A DNA stretch of 64,000 nt, from NCBI GenBank assembly GCA_937899645.1, contig CALCCD010000005.1, forward strand, positions 94,768 to 158,767, written 5' to 3'. A program made the position numbers and the translations under genes. This document shows positions 1-7,320 of the stretch, piece after piece (positions within the stretch are counted from its first letter, which is position 1; each line of letters starts with the position of its first letter). The notes beneath the pieces are model-generated. The model was not told the DNA's origin, made no database searches, and saw nothing but the letters and a program-made list of their open reading frames with translations. Source of the DNA: an uncultured cyanobacterium (GTDB lineage Bacteria > Cyanobacteriota > Cyanobacteriia > Cyanobacteriales > Geitlerinemataceae).

Positions 1-250
1 TACGACGAACATCGCTCTCGAAGACCTCGATCGCGACGACAACTTCTTCGCCTACGAGCTGGCGGGCGAGCCGCTCCCGGCGGAACACGGTGGCCCGCTG
101 CGCTTGGTGGTTCCGCACCTCTACGCCTGGAAGAGCGCTAAGTGGATCAACGGCCTGGAGTTCCTGTCGAGCGAAGAGCTGGGCTTCTGGGAGCGCAACG
201 GCTACCACTCCCACGGCGAGCCGTTCGCAGAAGAACGCTACAGCTACTAG
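1..250 (+). CDS. Sulfite-oxidase-like molybdopterin oxidoreductase, C-terminal part
   Basis: The gene runs off the left edge; only the last 82 codons, ending at TAG 248-250, are visible. The reading frame contains LRLVVPHLYAWKSAKWI, then GLEFLSSEELGFWERNGYH and an end in EERYSY. This is the typical end of the molybdopterin-binding domain of the sulfite oxidase / MsrP-like family: the VPHLYAWKSAKW block and the FWE.NGYH block. Members carry a Mo cofactor and oxidise or reduce small substrates; the substrate cannot be told from this fragment. A rhodanese-like gene starts 21 bp downstream on the same strand, so the two probably form one operon, which fits a role in sulfur chemistry. The family call is fairly secure; the function is inferred. 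Confidence 0.75.
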   Translation, partial: TTNIALEDLDRDDNFFAYELAGEPLPAEHGGPLRLVVPHLYAWKSAKWINGLEFLSSEELGFWERNGYHSHGEPFAEERYSY

Positions 251-271
251 CTTTGAGAAGGGGGCAAATTA

Positions 272-607
272 ATGATCGATTCGATCGCGCCAGACGAGCT
301 GGCGCAGGTTCTCGCCGACGACACAATTCCGGTGCAGCTGATCGACGTGCGGGAGCGGCAAGAGGTGGAAATCGCGGCGCTGCCGCAGTTTTGGGTGCTG
401 CCACTGAGCGAGTCGGGCGAGTGGGTCGATCGGCTTTTGGAGAAGTTCGACCCAAACTGCAAGACGATCGTCATGTGCCACCACGGGATTCGATCGTTGC
501 ATCTATGCCAGTGGCTCGAAGCGCAGGGGTTTACGGATCTCTACAACGTCAGCGGTGGGATCGATGCCTATGCGGTGCGGGTCGATCGCAGCCTTCCGCG
601 CTACTAG
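272..607 (+). CDS. Single-domain rhodanese-like sulfurtransferase
   Basis: A 111-residue protein made of one rhodanese domain. Its N-terminal part has the usual LIDVRE box, followed by the active-site loop CHHGIRS, in which the cysteine would carry a persulfide, and the C-terminal GF..LYNVSGGIDAYA motif. Length and motif order match stand-alone cytoplasmic rhodaneses of the GlpE/PspE type. No signal peptide is visible. The ATG is preceded by a purine-rich GAGAAGGGGG. It lies 21 bp after a sulfite-oxidase-like gene and is probably co-transcribed with it. The sulfur acceptor is unknown. Confidence 0.88.
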   Translation: MIDSIAPDELAQVLADDTIPVQLIDVRERQEVEIAALPQFWVLPLSESGEWVDRLLEKFDPNCKTIVMCHHGIRSLHLCQWLEAQGFTDLYNVSGGIDAYAVRVDRSLPRY

Positions 608-1419
608 TGGGAGGTCGGGGAAAGCACCATCATCCCTCCCGGAGCGTTTCATCAATTAACATCCGGCACTTGACGGGGTCAGCGATCGTACGCCCGAATC
701 TAAGGGCAATGCTAGAGATGGCAACCGGAATCGGCCAGCGAGCTGCCGCTCGGACGTCCTGCGCTATCGCAGTTCCTGTCGGCGAAGGCGGACGAGACCT
801 CGCGGTTACCGAGTTCGTTTGCGGACGCGATTTGGCCGCCCGGATTTGCGCCGCGCGGGCAATTCGGGTGTCGTCATAACCGTTATTTATCTGCGTGAAA
901 ATACGGTCGTAGGTATAGTTTATCGTGCAGAAAGTCTCGAATTATTGACGCGCGGAAACGGGACTCGCTGTCGATCGTTCGATCGCGATCGGCCCCAAAT
1001 ATCCCCCAAATAACAAACATTCCGGACGGAGAGATCGCCATGCCGAACGGCATAAATGCGGTTGGGGATCGCGCCCGTACAATCGCCACCGGGCATGGAT
1101 CTAGCGAGACTTTTGTCGCGAGCGCTACCTGAAGAACGACCCCACGCGATCGGGCCGACTTTGTATGGCGCACGGCCGAGGACTTTAGGCAATAGCGGGC
1201 GTGCGGCTATCTCAAAGACGCCAACATCTGAGCCTTAAAGGACTAGAAAATCAACAGTTCTTTTTATATCTTTGGTAATATCGAGACCAAATTTAACCAG
1301 AGTCTCCCGCCTGCCGGATATATTCGCAACGTTGGCAGGTGTTGCGCGGCTCGACGCGATCGCCGATCGCACCTGCGGCTCGCGCTCGTTTTCACCGCTC
1401 TCTTCTGGAGGACAAATCC
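608..1419. other. Intergenic region before murA, no gene recognised
   Basis: About 0.8 kb without a convincing gene. Open frames exist on both strands, but their translations are rich in Arg and Ser, lack recognisable motifs, and have no ribosome-binding site. The murA promoter should lie in the AT-richer stretch at about 1240-1300; no clear -35/-10 pair was identified. Confidence 0.5.
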
Positions 1420-2739
1420 ATTACACTTTCCCTTCAATCCAACCAAGCCACCGCTCGGGCCACTTCTCAAGACGTGCTCGAGATCGTCGGTCGCTCGCCC
1501 CTCAGCGGTCATGTCAAGATCGGCGGTGCGAAGAATGCCGCGCTGGTTTTAATGGCTGGAGCGCTTCTCTGTTCTGACGTCTGCCGCCTGAAAAACGTTC
1601 CCGCTCTGGCAGACGTTACGAAGATGAGCGACATCCTGGCGGCGCTCGGCGTACGCATTCAGCAGGCGGGCGACGTCATCGATATCGACGCGCGCGATAT
1701 CAACACCACCCGCGCGCCTTACGAAATGGTCAGCCAGATGCGCGCCAGCTTCTTCGCGATCGGGCCGCTGCTGGCGCGCTGCGGTGTGGCGGAGATGCCG
1801 CTGCCCGGTGGCTGCGCGATCGGCGCGCGTCCGGTAGACCTGCACGTGCGCGGTTTGCAGACCCTCGGCGCGGAGGTGACGATTGAAAGTGGCGTCGTCC
1901 ATGCGGCGGTTCCCGGTAATCGACGCTTGCAGGGCGCGGCGATTCACCTGGACTATCCCAGCGTTGGCGCGACGGAGACGCTGATGATGGCGGCGACGCT
2001 GGCGGAGGGCGAAACCACGTTGCACAACGCTGCCCAGGAGCCGGAAGTGGTTGACCTGGCGAACTTCTGCCGCGCGATGGGCGCACGCATCGAAGGGGCG
2101 GGCACGAACACGATCCGCATCGTCGGCGTCGATCGCCTGCACGGCGTCGATTATGACGTCGTTCCCGATCGCATCGAAGCCGGGACTTTCTTGCTGGCAG
2201 GCGCGATCGCGCGATCGGAAGTCAGTCTTTCGCCGGTGGTTCCCGAGCATCTGGCCGCCGTAATCGCTAAGCTGCGTGAAGTGGGCTGCACGGTGGTCTC
2301 CGACACGCCCAACAGCCTGCGCGTCCTGGCCGCCGATCGCTTGACGGGCGTAGATATCCAAACCCAGCCATACCCAGGATTCCCCACGGACTTGCAGTCG
2401 CCGTTTATGTCGCTGCTGACGATTTGCGAGGGCAGCAGCGTCGTTGAAGAAACGGTGTTCGAGAACCGCTTGCAGCACGTGGCCGAGCTTCAGCGCATGG
2501 GAGCGAATATCCGCGTCAAAGGTAACGTCGCCGTGATCGAAGGCGTGCCGATGCTGTCTGGTGCGCCCGTCGAAGCGACCGACCTGCGGGCCTCGGCAGC
2601 GCTGGCGATCGCCGGTTTGGCGGCCAACGGCACGACGATCCTGCAAAACCTCAAGCATATGGATCGCGGCTACGATAACTTCGTGGGCAAAATGCAGGCA
2701 CTGGGCGCGAAGATCGTTCGCAAGCAGCTCGATAGCTAG
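1420..2739 (+). CDS. murA: UDP-N-acetylglucosamine 1-carboxyvinyltransferase
   Basis: MurA transfers enolpyruvate from PEP to UDP-GlcNAc, the first committed step of peptidoglycan synthesis in the cytoplasm. The frame shows the family signatures: [20 protein letters not shown] near the N terminus, and the loop [14 protein letters not shown] with the catalytic, fosfomycin-reactive Cys at about residue 132. C-terminal EPSP-synthase-type repeats follow, including [14 protein letters not shown] start at ATT 1420 is proposed because a strong Shine-Dalgarno GGAGGA (1407-1412) stands seven bases before it, and the resulting 439-residue protein fits the family length. The in-frame ATG at 1339 adds 27 Arg/Ser-rich residues unlike MurA and has no such site. 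GTG 1474 is a further option. A strong intrinsic terminator follows at 2845. Confidence 0.95.
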   Translation: MTLSLQSNQATARATSQDVLEIVGRSPLSGHVKIGGAKNAALVLMAGALLCSDVCRLKNVPALADVTKMSDILAALGVRIQQAGDVIDIDARDINTTRAPYEMVSQMRASFFAIGPLLARCGVAEMPLPGGCAIGARPVDLHVRGLQTLGAEVTIESGVVHAAVPGNRRLQGAAIHLDYPSVGATETLMMAATLAEGETTLHNAAQEPEVVDLANFCRAMGARIEGAGTNTIRIVGVDRLHGVDYDVVPDRIEAGTFLLAGAIARSEVSLSPVVPEHLAAVIAKLREVGCTVVSDTPNSLRVLAADRLTGVDIQTQPYPGFPTDLQSPFMSLLTICEGSSVVEETVFENRLQHVAELQRMGANIRVKGNVAVIEGVPMLSGAPVEATDLRASAALAIAGLAANGTTILQNLKHMDRGYDNFVGKMQALGAKIVRKQLDS

Positions 2740-2844
2740 GACGACGGGGCTTGCGTTCTCGGCGTGGCATTGCCCACCGCGCCACTTCTCGACCCGACGT
2801 TTCTAGACGACATTGCTAGCCGACGTTGCTAAAGTGCCTGATGT

Positions 2845-2891
2845 GGCGGCTCCTCTCCCGGATTACAGTGAGAGGAGCCGCCTTTCGCTTT
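2845..2891 (+). terminator. Intrinsic terminator after murA
   Basis: A perfect 13-bp stem, GGCGGCTCCTCTC (2845-2857) with GAGAGGAGCCGCC (2870-2882), has a 12-base loop and is followed by TTTCGCTTT. It sits 105 bp after the murA stop and ahead of the J-protein gene, so it should end murA transcription. Confidence 0.85.
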
Positions 2892-2977
2892 ACGTTTGCC
2901 CATCGACATATCGGCTTCTCGTTCGGCTCGTTTCTTCGCAACCGCTCTGCCCCGCTCTGCCAAACTTCCATCCACCC

Positions 2978-3496
2978 ATGCGCGATCGCTCTAGTCCCTC
3001 CTGGCTTCGCTACTTCATCATCGGCGTGCAGCTGCTGGTGGCGATCGCGCTGCTGCTGGCCTTTATCGCGCCCAGCCTGTTGTCGCAAGTTCTGCTGCCC
3101 TGCCTGATCGCGATGGGGCTGCTGCTGCCCTTTTTGGGCTTTAAGTTCGTCCAGCAGGCTTTCGGCGACTTCGGGCGCGAGATGTATCTAAACAGCCGTC
3201 AGACGACGCACTTCAACCGCTACTGGTACGACGACCCGATCGAGGTGGACGAGCCGGAGCCGGAAACGCCGATGGATCGCGAGCGCGCTGAGCTGTGGTC
3301 GCACCTGGAAGTGCTGCGGCTGGGCTGGCCGATCGAGGTTTCGGAGCTAACGCGCGCCTATCACCGGCGGGCGCGCGAAACCCACCCGGACACCAACGGC
3401 AGCGGCGACAAGGCTGAATTCGTACGCGTCCACCAAGCCTACGAAGCCGTAAGGCGACAAATCGAGCGGCGCAAGGACGAGCTGCCGCGACGGTGA
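2978..3496 (+). CDS. Membrane-anchored J-domain (DnaJ-like) protein
   Basis: A 172-residue protein with two adjacent hydrophobic segments at about residues 9-50 (YFIIGVQLLVAIALLLAF, then LLPCLIAMGLLLPFLGF) and a C-terminal J domain. The J domain is recognised from AYHRRARETHPDTNG, which contains the HPD tripeptide that stimulates DnaK ATPase, followed by FVRVHQAYEAV. No Gly/Phe or zinc-finger region is present, so this is a class III J-protein. It probably directs a Hsp70 to the membrane; the client is unknown. The ATG at 2978 is chosen because the sequence upstream in the same frame overlaps the murA terminator and has no ribosome-binding site. The next two genes also encode small membrane or envelope proteins. 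Confidence 0.8.
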   Translation: MRDRSSPSWLRYFIIGVQLLVAIALLLAFIAPSLLSQVLLPCLIAMGLLLPFLGFKFVQQAFGDFGREMYLNSRQTTHFNRYWYDDPIEVDEPEPETPMDRERAELWSHLEVLRLGWPIEVSELTRAYHRRARETHPDTNGSGDKAEFVRVHQAYEAVRRQIERRKDELPRR

Positions 3497-3513
3497 CTCG
3501 ACTTTGTAAATTT

Positions 3514-3565
3514 AACTGCACAACCCAACTGCACAACCCAACTGCACAACCCAACTGCACAACCG
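3514..3565. repeat. Four tandem 13-bp repeats
   Basis: Four contiguous copies of AACTGCACAACCC at 3514, 3527, 3540 and 3553. The first three are identical and the last ends in G instead of C. The array lies 17 bp after the J-protein stop, in a gap before the YtxH-like gene. Function unknown. Confidence 0.95.
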
Positions 3566-3659
3566 AACTTCGCAATCGATCGCGGTCGCAGGCGCAGCAG
3601 CGTGCCATGCTGAACGAGTAAGCGAATTCGCCGCTCGGGTCAGCGAGTGCAACGAGACT

Positions 3660-4007
3660 ATGGCAAAAGGAAGCGGACTTTTTCTCGGCGGCGTCCTGCT
3701 GGGCGGCGCGATCGGTGCGATCGCCGCGATCGCTGCCGACCCGCGCAAAACTCGCCAGGCGCGCCGCGCCGTCCGCGAAACCGCCGATCGCCTGCCAGAG
3801 GTCGCACGGGATGCCAGCACGATCGCTGTCGAAACCTCAGCGCGGCTCGGGCGACAGGTCGCTCACCTCAGCCAGGACTTTCGCGACGACTGGCAGGCCA
3901 CCTCCCAGCGGCTGCGCGATGCGGCAGTAGCGGGCGTTGCGGCCTCGCGCCAGGAATACCTCAATGAGATTCAGGCCGAGATCGAGAACGGACCCAAAGC
4001 CGAGTGA
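3660..4007 (+). CDS. YtxH-like small membrane protein
   Basis: A 115-residue protein with a glycine/alanine-rich N-terminal membrane segment (residues 6-26, GLFLGGVLLGGAIGAIAAIA) followed at once by ADPRKTRQARR and a charged helical tail. This layout, one glycine-rich hairpin-like segment followed by a DP.K..R motif and a coiled tail, is that of the YtxH family. Cyanobacterial members are common and mostly uncharacterised. The next gene encodes another one-segment membrane protein with a helical tail, so the two may act together at the cytoplasmic membrane. The ATG start follows CGAGACT and has no strong Shine-Dalgarno. Confidence 0.65.
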   Translation: MAKGSGLFLGGVLLGGAIGAIAAIAADPRKTRQARRAVRETADRLPEVARDASTIAVETSARLGRQVAHLSQDFRDDWQATSQRLRDAAVAGVAASRQEYLNEIQAEIENGPKAE

Positions 4008-4072
4008 GCCAGCCCGGAGCGGTATGCTGTGGCGAGTGAAGCGATCGCGCGCGACTCGCGCGAGACAGAACC

Positions 4073-4516
4073 GTGACCGATCCGATCTTTTGGTTGGGAC
4101 TATCGTTGGGCTGCGTGGCGTTGGGGCTGTTGCTGTTGTGCGTGGCTTTGTTGCCCGCCGCGCGCGACCTCCAGCGAGCGGCGCGCAGCCTGGAGCGGCT
4201 GGCGGACACCCTGACGCGGGAGCTACCGCCGACACTAGAGTCATTCCGCCAGACGGGCAGCGAGCTGGGCGACCTGACGGAGAACGTCACGAGCAGCGTC
4301 CGCAATGCCAGCGAGACCCTCGGCCATGTGAATGAAGGCGTCTCGAACGTGCGTCGCCAAACCAAGCGCGCCAGAGGGACGGCGCGGGGCGCGATCGCGG
4401 GGCTGCGGGCGGCGTGGCAAGTCTGGTCGGGCGATCGCGACGAGCAGAGCGACGTAAAAATCTACCGCGATCGCAAACTCGATCGCGAACCGCGCTACCA
4501 GCCCGACGAAGATTAG
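4073..4516 (+). CDS. Membrane protein with helical tail, DUF948-like
   Basis: A 147-residue protein with a GTG start, 65 bp after the YtxH-like gene. Residues 5-30 form one strong membrane segment (WLGLSLGCVALGLLLLCVAL). The rest is a long amphipathic helical region with heptad-like spacing (LERLADTLTRELPPTLESF, LTENVTSSVRNASETL) ending in a highly charged tail. This resembles DUF948-type proteins, which pair with YtxH proteins in other bacteria; the match is by layout, not by a diagnostic motif. No enzymatic motif is visible. It is probably an envelope structural or stress-related protein. Confidence 0.55.
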   Translation: MTDPIFWLGLSLGCVALGLLLLCVALLPAARDLQRAARSLERLADTLTRELPPTLESFRQTGSELGDLTENVTSSVRNASETLGHVNEGVSNVRRQTKRARGTARGAIAGLRAAWQVWSGDRDEQSDVKIYRDRKLDREPRYQPDED

Positions 4517-4827
4517 CGCTGTTCGCTTTAGAGCACTCCACAAATATATTTGTCCAGAAGCCGCCAATGAAGGCTGAGCTTGTCGAAGCCTGGGTGTGAC
4601 GCACTTCGACAAGCTCAGTGCTCGAACCCTGAATACTGGACATTTATCTCCGTGGAGTACTCTTAGAAGCCATATGTAGCCATCCGCTCGAGGATGACGC
4701 ATACGGGCACATTAGCGCTCTCCCCAACGCACTTTCGGCTTCGCGAAGGTTACGCCAACAACTACGCTCAGCGCTCTCTGGGTCGATCTCGCTTTTAAGT
4801 AGAGCGACAATAATTTTGTTCTGGAAC
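4517..4827. other. Intergenic region with a REP-like inverted repeat
   Basis: This gap holds the inverted repeat at 4574-4618 and, at about 4730-4760, a sequence of the type GGCTTCGCGAAGGTTACGCC that is common as a dispersed repeat in cyanobacteria. Short open frames on the minus strand at 4644-4832 have no ribosome-binding site or motif. No gene is called. Confidence 0.5.
4574..4618. repeat. REP-like inverted repeat
   Basis: Arms CTGAGCTTGTCGAAG (4574-4588) and CTTCGACAAGCTCAG (4604-4618) are perfect 15-base inverted repeats around a 15-base loop. Related CTGAGCCTGT(C/T)GA sequences occur twice at 37651-37689, so this is a dispersed family in the genome. Confidence 0.9.
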
Positions 4828-4864
4828 CTCAAAAAGCAAAGGGAAGCTGAAAACTCAGCTTCCC
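4828..4864 (-). terminator. Intrinsic terminator of the tRNA gene
   Basis: Read on the minus strand, the stem GGGAAGCTGA / TCAGCTTCCC (arms 4855-4864 and 4841-4850) has a four-base loop and is followed by TTTGCTTTTTGAG. It lies 26 bp downstream of the tRNA-Met 3' end on the same strand. Confidence 0.85.
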
Positions 4865-4889
4865 AAACCTGCTTCTACCAGTTGGAAAA

Positions 4890-4963
<74 letters not shown>

Positions 4964-5176
4964 ACGTGTTGTTCTAAATATAGCGTGTCCTCTCGCAATC
5001 GCGCAACCCTCCAACACAAAATCTTCCCGCGCGCTCAATTTTGCATTACCCGACACTTGCGCGTACTCGGCACAGACATACCTATTTTGCGTACCCGACA
5101 TGAGAACTGTCACAGCACGGCCCGGAAGCGCCCCGCGCCACGAACACACTGGGGGTGTTGCGTTCCCGGCATTTCG

Positions 5177-5980
5177 ATGAAATCTTCCGAACTTCAGGTA
5201 TTTGGCGGCTTCTCCGCCAGCTTGGTTTTTATAACCCTGCTGGCCTTCGCGATTTTGCAGTGGTTGCAGATTCCCTCCGGCAGCTTTCTGGACTGGACGA
5301 TCGGGTTGGCGAGCTTTTGGTGGCTGCTGGCGATCGTCACGATTCCCTGGAATATCTACTTCACCGCTAAGCAAGCGCTCGACAACGCTGCAATCTCCCA
5401 GGAAAAACAGATCGCCGTCGATGCCCGATCGCTCGCCTACGTTCGCAAAGTGGCACGGCGCGCCGGATTTGTCGCCGTGGGTCTGCACCTGGTTTCGGCG
5501 GCGGGGCTCTACGCGCTGGCCGCAACGGGCATCAGCTCGATCGGCTATGTCAGTAGCGTCGCGGCGCTGCTATTTACCGGGCTGCGTCCGGCGATCGTCT
5601 TCTACCGCTACCTGGCCGAGCGCTTGCAGGCGATCGAGCGCACTTTCAAATTTCCCCGCGAGGACGTGCTGACCGTCAGCGAGCGCCTAAACGAAGTCCA
5701 GCAAACCCTCGAGGTGACGATCGCGCGGGTGCAAGATCTCGAAAATGCCCTCGACCCCGACTACGAAAATTCCTACGCTCTGCGCCAAAATAACCGCATC
5801 ACCGGCATTGCCGACGAGCTGCGTGCCCTCAGTGTCGAGCACCGCCAGCAGGCGATCGAGTCGCAAACCGATCGCGAGCGCATCCGCAACGAAGCCCGCA
5901 ACGCGATCGCCCAGATTACCGCCGACGGCCAGTTCCTCGAACACGTCCGCGAAATCATCCGTTTCGTCAAGTCGTCGTAG
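5177..5980 (+). CDS. Membrane protein with coiled-coil tail, function unknown
   Basis: A 267-residue protein. The first ~140 residues contain about four membrane segments: GGFSASLVFITLLAFAIL, WTIGLASFWWLLAIVTI, LHLVSAAGLYALAATGI and a following VSSVAALLF stretch. The second half is soluble and mostly helical, with PREDVLTVSERLNEVQ and a long segment rich in Glu, Arg and Gln (residues about 180-255). No catalytic motif is seen, and the family is not one I can name. The ATG at 5177 is chosen because the upstream extension of this frame crosses the tRNA promoter side and is not protein-like. An ExoD-like gene follows 97 bp downstream and could share its transcript. Confidence 0.7.
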   Translation: MKSSELQVFGGFSASLVFITLLAFAILQWLQIPSGSFLDWTIGLASFWWLLAIVTIPWNIYFTAKQALDNAAISQEKQIAVDARSLAYVRKVARRAGFVAVGLHLVSAAGLYALAATGISSIGYVSSVAALLFTGLRPAIVFYRYLAERLQAIERTFKFPREDVLTVSERLNEVQQTLEVTIARVQDLENALDPDYENSYALRQNNRITGIADELRALSVEHRQQAIESQTDRERIRNEARNAIAQITADGQFLEHVREIIRFVKSS

Positions 5981-6077
5981 CGACAGGATCGAACGTGCTA
6001 GGCTTTAGCGCGATCGCGGCTTCGATCGTCGATCGCGCTTCCCCGTCCCATTCTTCGCTTCACTTCTTCGCTTCACT

Positions 6078-6707
6078 GTGGCTAAACTCTCCACCGAACT
6101 CGATCGCGCCTTTCTGCAAGCCGAGTCCAACGAACCCGTCAAGCTCCGCGACCTGTTCGAGCTGGCCGGAGAGCGCACCTTCGGTTTCCTGTTCGTGCTG
6201 CTGGCGCTACCGTCGGCGCTGCCGGTTCCGGCTCCGGGCTACTCGACGCCCTTCGCGATCGTGCTGTGCTTTCTGGCCGCGCAGCTTGTCGCCGGGTCGC
6301 CCCAGCCCTGGCTCCCGGAGAAGTGGCTCGATCGCAGCATCGGTCGCGATAAGCTGCGCGGCATCTTGAGTAAGGGCATGCCTTGGCTGAAGCGGGTGGA
6401 AATTTTTTCGCGCCCGCGCCTGGCGATCCTCTGCACCAGCCGCGTCGGACGCACGGCGATCGGCCTGACGATCGCGCTACTCTCGGTGTCGATGATGATC
6501 CCGATTCCCGGCACGAACACCGTCCCGGCGATGGGCATCTTCGCGATCGGCTTTGGCTTACTTGACGACGACGGCTTTATTTCGATTATCGGCCTGACGA
6601 TCGGCGCGATCGGCCTGGCGCTAACGACGCTGATCCTGCGCTACGGTTACGAAGCCGTTTCGGCGGGCATCGACGCGATCGAAGAATTCGTGAAAGGTGC
6701 GTTTTAG
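6078..6707 (+). CDS. ExoD family membrane protein
   Basis: A 209-residue integral membrane protein with a GTG start. It shows the ExoD family pattern: an N-terminal soluble helix (LRDLFELAGERTFGFLFVLL), a conserved PSALPVPAPGYSTPFAI loop, a central amphipathic stretch (PWLPEKWLDRSIGRDKLRG), and paired C-terminal membrane helices around SMMIPIPGTNTVPA. ExoD was named from an exopolysaccharide phenotype in rhizobia, but its biochemical role is unknown. Family assignment is good; the link to polysaccharide here is only by family name. Confidence 0.85.
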   Translation: MAKLSTELDRAFLQAESNEPVKLRDLFELAGERTFGFLFVLLALPSALPVPAPGYSTPFAIVLCFLAAQLVAGSPQPWLPEKWLDRSIGRDKLRGILSKGMPWLKRVEIFSRPRLAILCTSRVGRTAIGLTIALLSVSMMIPIPGTNTVPAMGIFAIGFGLLDDDGFISIIGLTIGAIGLALTTLILRYGYEAVSAGIDAIEEFVKGAF

Positions 6708-6850
6708 AGCGCCATCGCGAGCCTGCGCTGGAGCCCGCTAACCCGCACGATTCGCAGAGGCTACGCCAGCGAGTCCGCTCAATGCTCGTCGGCTTGTCTC
6801 ACTTCCTTTTCGGAAGCTTCGCGCTCAGTCCCAGAACGCTCGAAAAAATT
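6708..6850. other. Short gap after the exoD-like gene
   Basis: It contains a sequence of the type GGCTACGCCAGCGAGTCCGC, similar to dispersed cyanobacterial repeats, and AT-rich sequence before the minus-strand terminator at 6851. No gene is seen. Confidence 0.4.
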
Positions 6851-6890
6851 CGCAAATAAAAAGAGCCCGTTGCGCAACCGACGAGCTCTT
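6851..6890 (-). terminator. Intrinsic terminator of the candidate ncRNA
   Basis: On the minus strand, AAGAGCTCGT pairs with the end of GCGCAACGGGCTCTT (one G:T wobble) to give about ten pairs around a ten-base loop, followed by TTTTTATTT. It ends the transcription unit that starts near 7162. Confidence 0.8.
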
Positions 6891-7163
6891 ACTGCATGCA
6901 ACCACATTACTAAAGTCGCGAACTCCCAGAAGAGAACGACTTTGGCAAACACTCAGTCAGGCCAGGAGACGCAGACAGAACCTACGACTCCGAAACATCG
7001 ATCGCCATCGGAAGCCACAAACTGCCCGCCTGTCTCAAACTCGGTAAATACAACCCATTACGAGCCAGCAATGGCTTGCAGATGGCAACGTGAGGGAAGC
7101 GGAGTTGAAGCGAACCGTTCGTAACCTTCGTTGGCTTGGATGCCTTGCCCGAACCTTCTTACA
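6855..7163 (-). ncRNA. Candidate non-coding RNA of about 300 nt
   Basis: On the minus strand a promoter-like element (-10 TATAAT at 7169-7174) is followed about 300 bases later by a strong intrinsic terminator (6851-6890). Between them no convincing open frame exists: the only long frame is a run-in from upstream, and the short ATG frames give peptides of about eight residues. The complete unit lies between exoD (plus) and a NACHT gene (minus). It does not show the hallmark ends or cores of tmRNA, RNase P RNA or SRP RNA. A 6S-like RNA remains possible by size. The exact ends are inferred. Confidence 0.5.
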
Positions 7164-7168
7164 CGGCA

Positions 7169-7197
7169 ATTATACTGACTTTTCGCGGGTTTGACGA
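7169..7197 (-). promoter_or_regulatory. Sigma-70-type promoter of the candidate ncRNA
   Basis: Minus-strand -10 hexamer TATAAT, a perfect consensus, at 7169-7174. A weak -35-like TCGTCA lies 17 bp upstream at 7192-7197. The predicted start is near 7162. It could alternatively give a read-through product of the NACHT gene's downstream region, but the orientation and the terminator favour a separate small transcript. Confidence 0.55.
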
Positions 7198-7320
7198 CAA
7201 AACCCAATAAAAAAAATCCGTAGGAATACGTACGATCGATTGCATGACGATCGGCCGTGTGACGGAACACGACTAAAGTCCTTGTAAAGCAGCCGTTAGG
7301 GCGCTCTCGATCGAAGATTA

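Noticed and set aside
142..879. Long plus-strand open frame over the rhodanese gene
   Set aside because: Its product is Arg/Ala-rich, has no motif and overlaps a well-supported rhodanese gene in another frame.
1549..2658. 369-codon minus-strand frame opposite murA
   Set aside because: It is the antisense of murA; the product is rich in Arg, His and Gln with no domain, a usual shadow in GC-rich DNA.
4644..4832. Small minus-strand gene before the tRNA
   Set aside because: No ribosome-binding site, no motif, and it lies across the tRNA terminator and dispersed repeat sequence.
6855..7163. tmRNA, RNase P RNA or SRP RNA identity for the candidate ncRNA
   Set aside because: The tRNA-like ends of tmRNA, the GAGGAAAGTCC-type core of RNase P RNA and the SRP tetraloop helix were not found.
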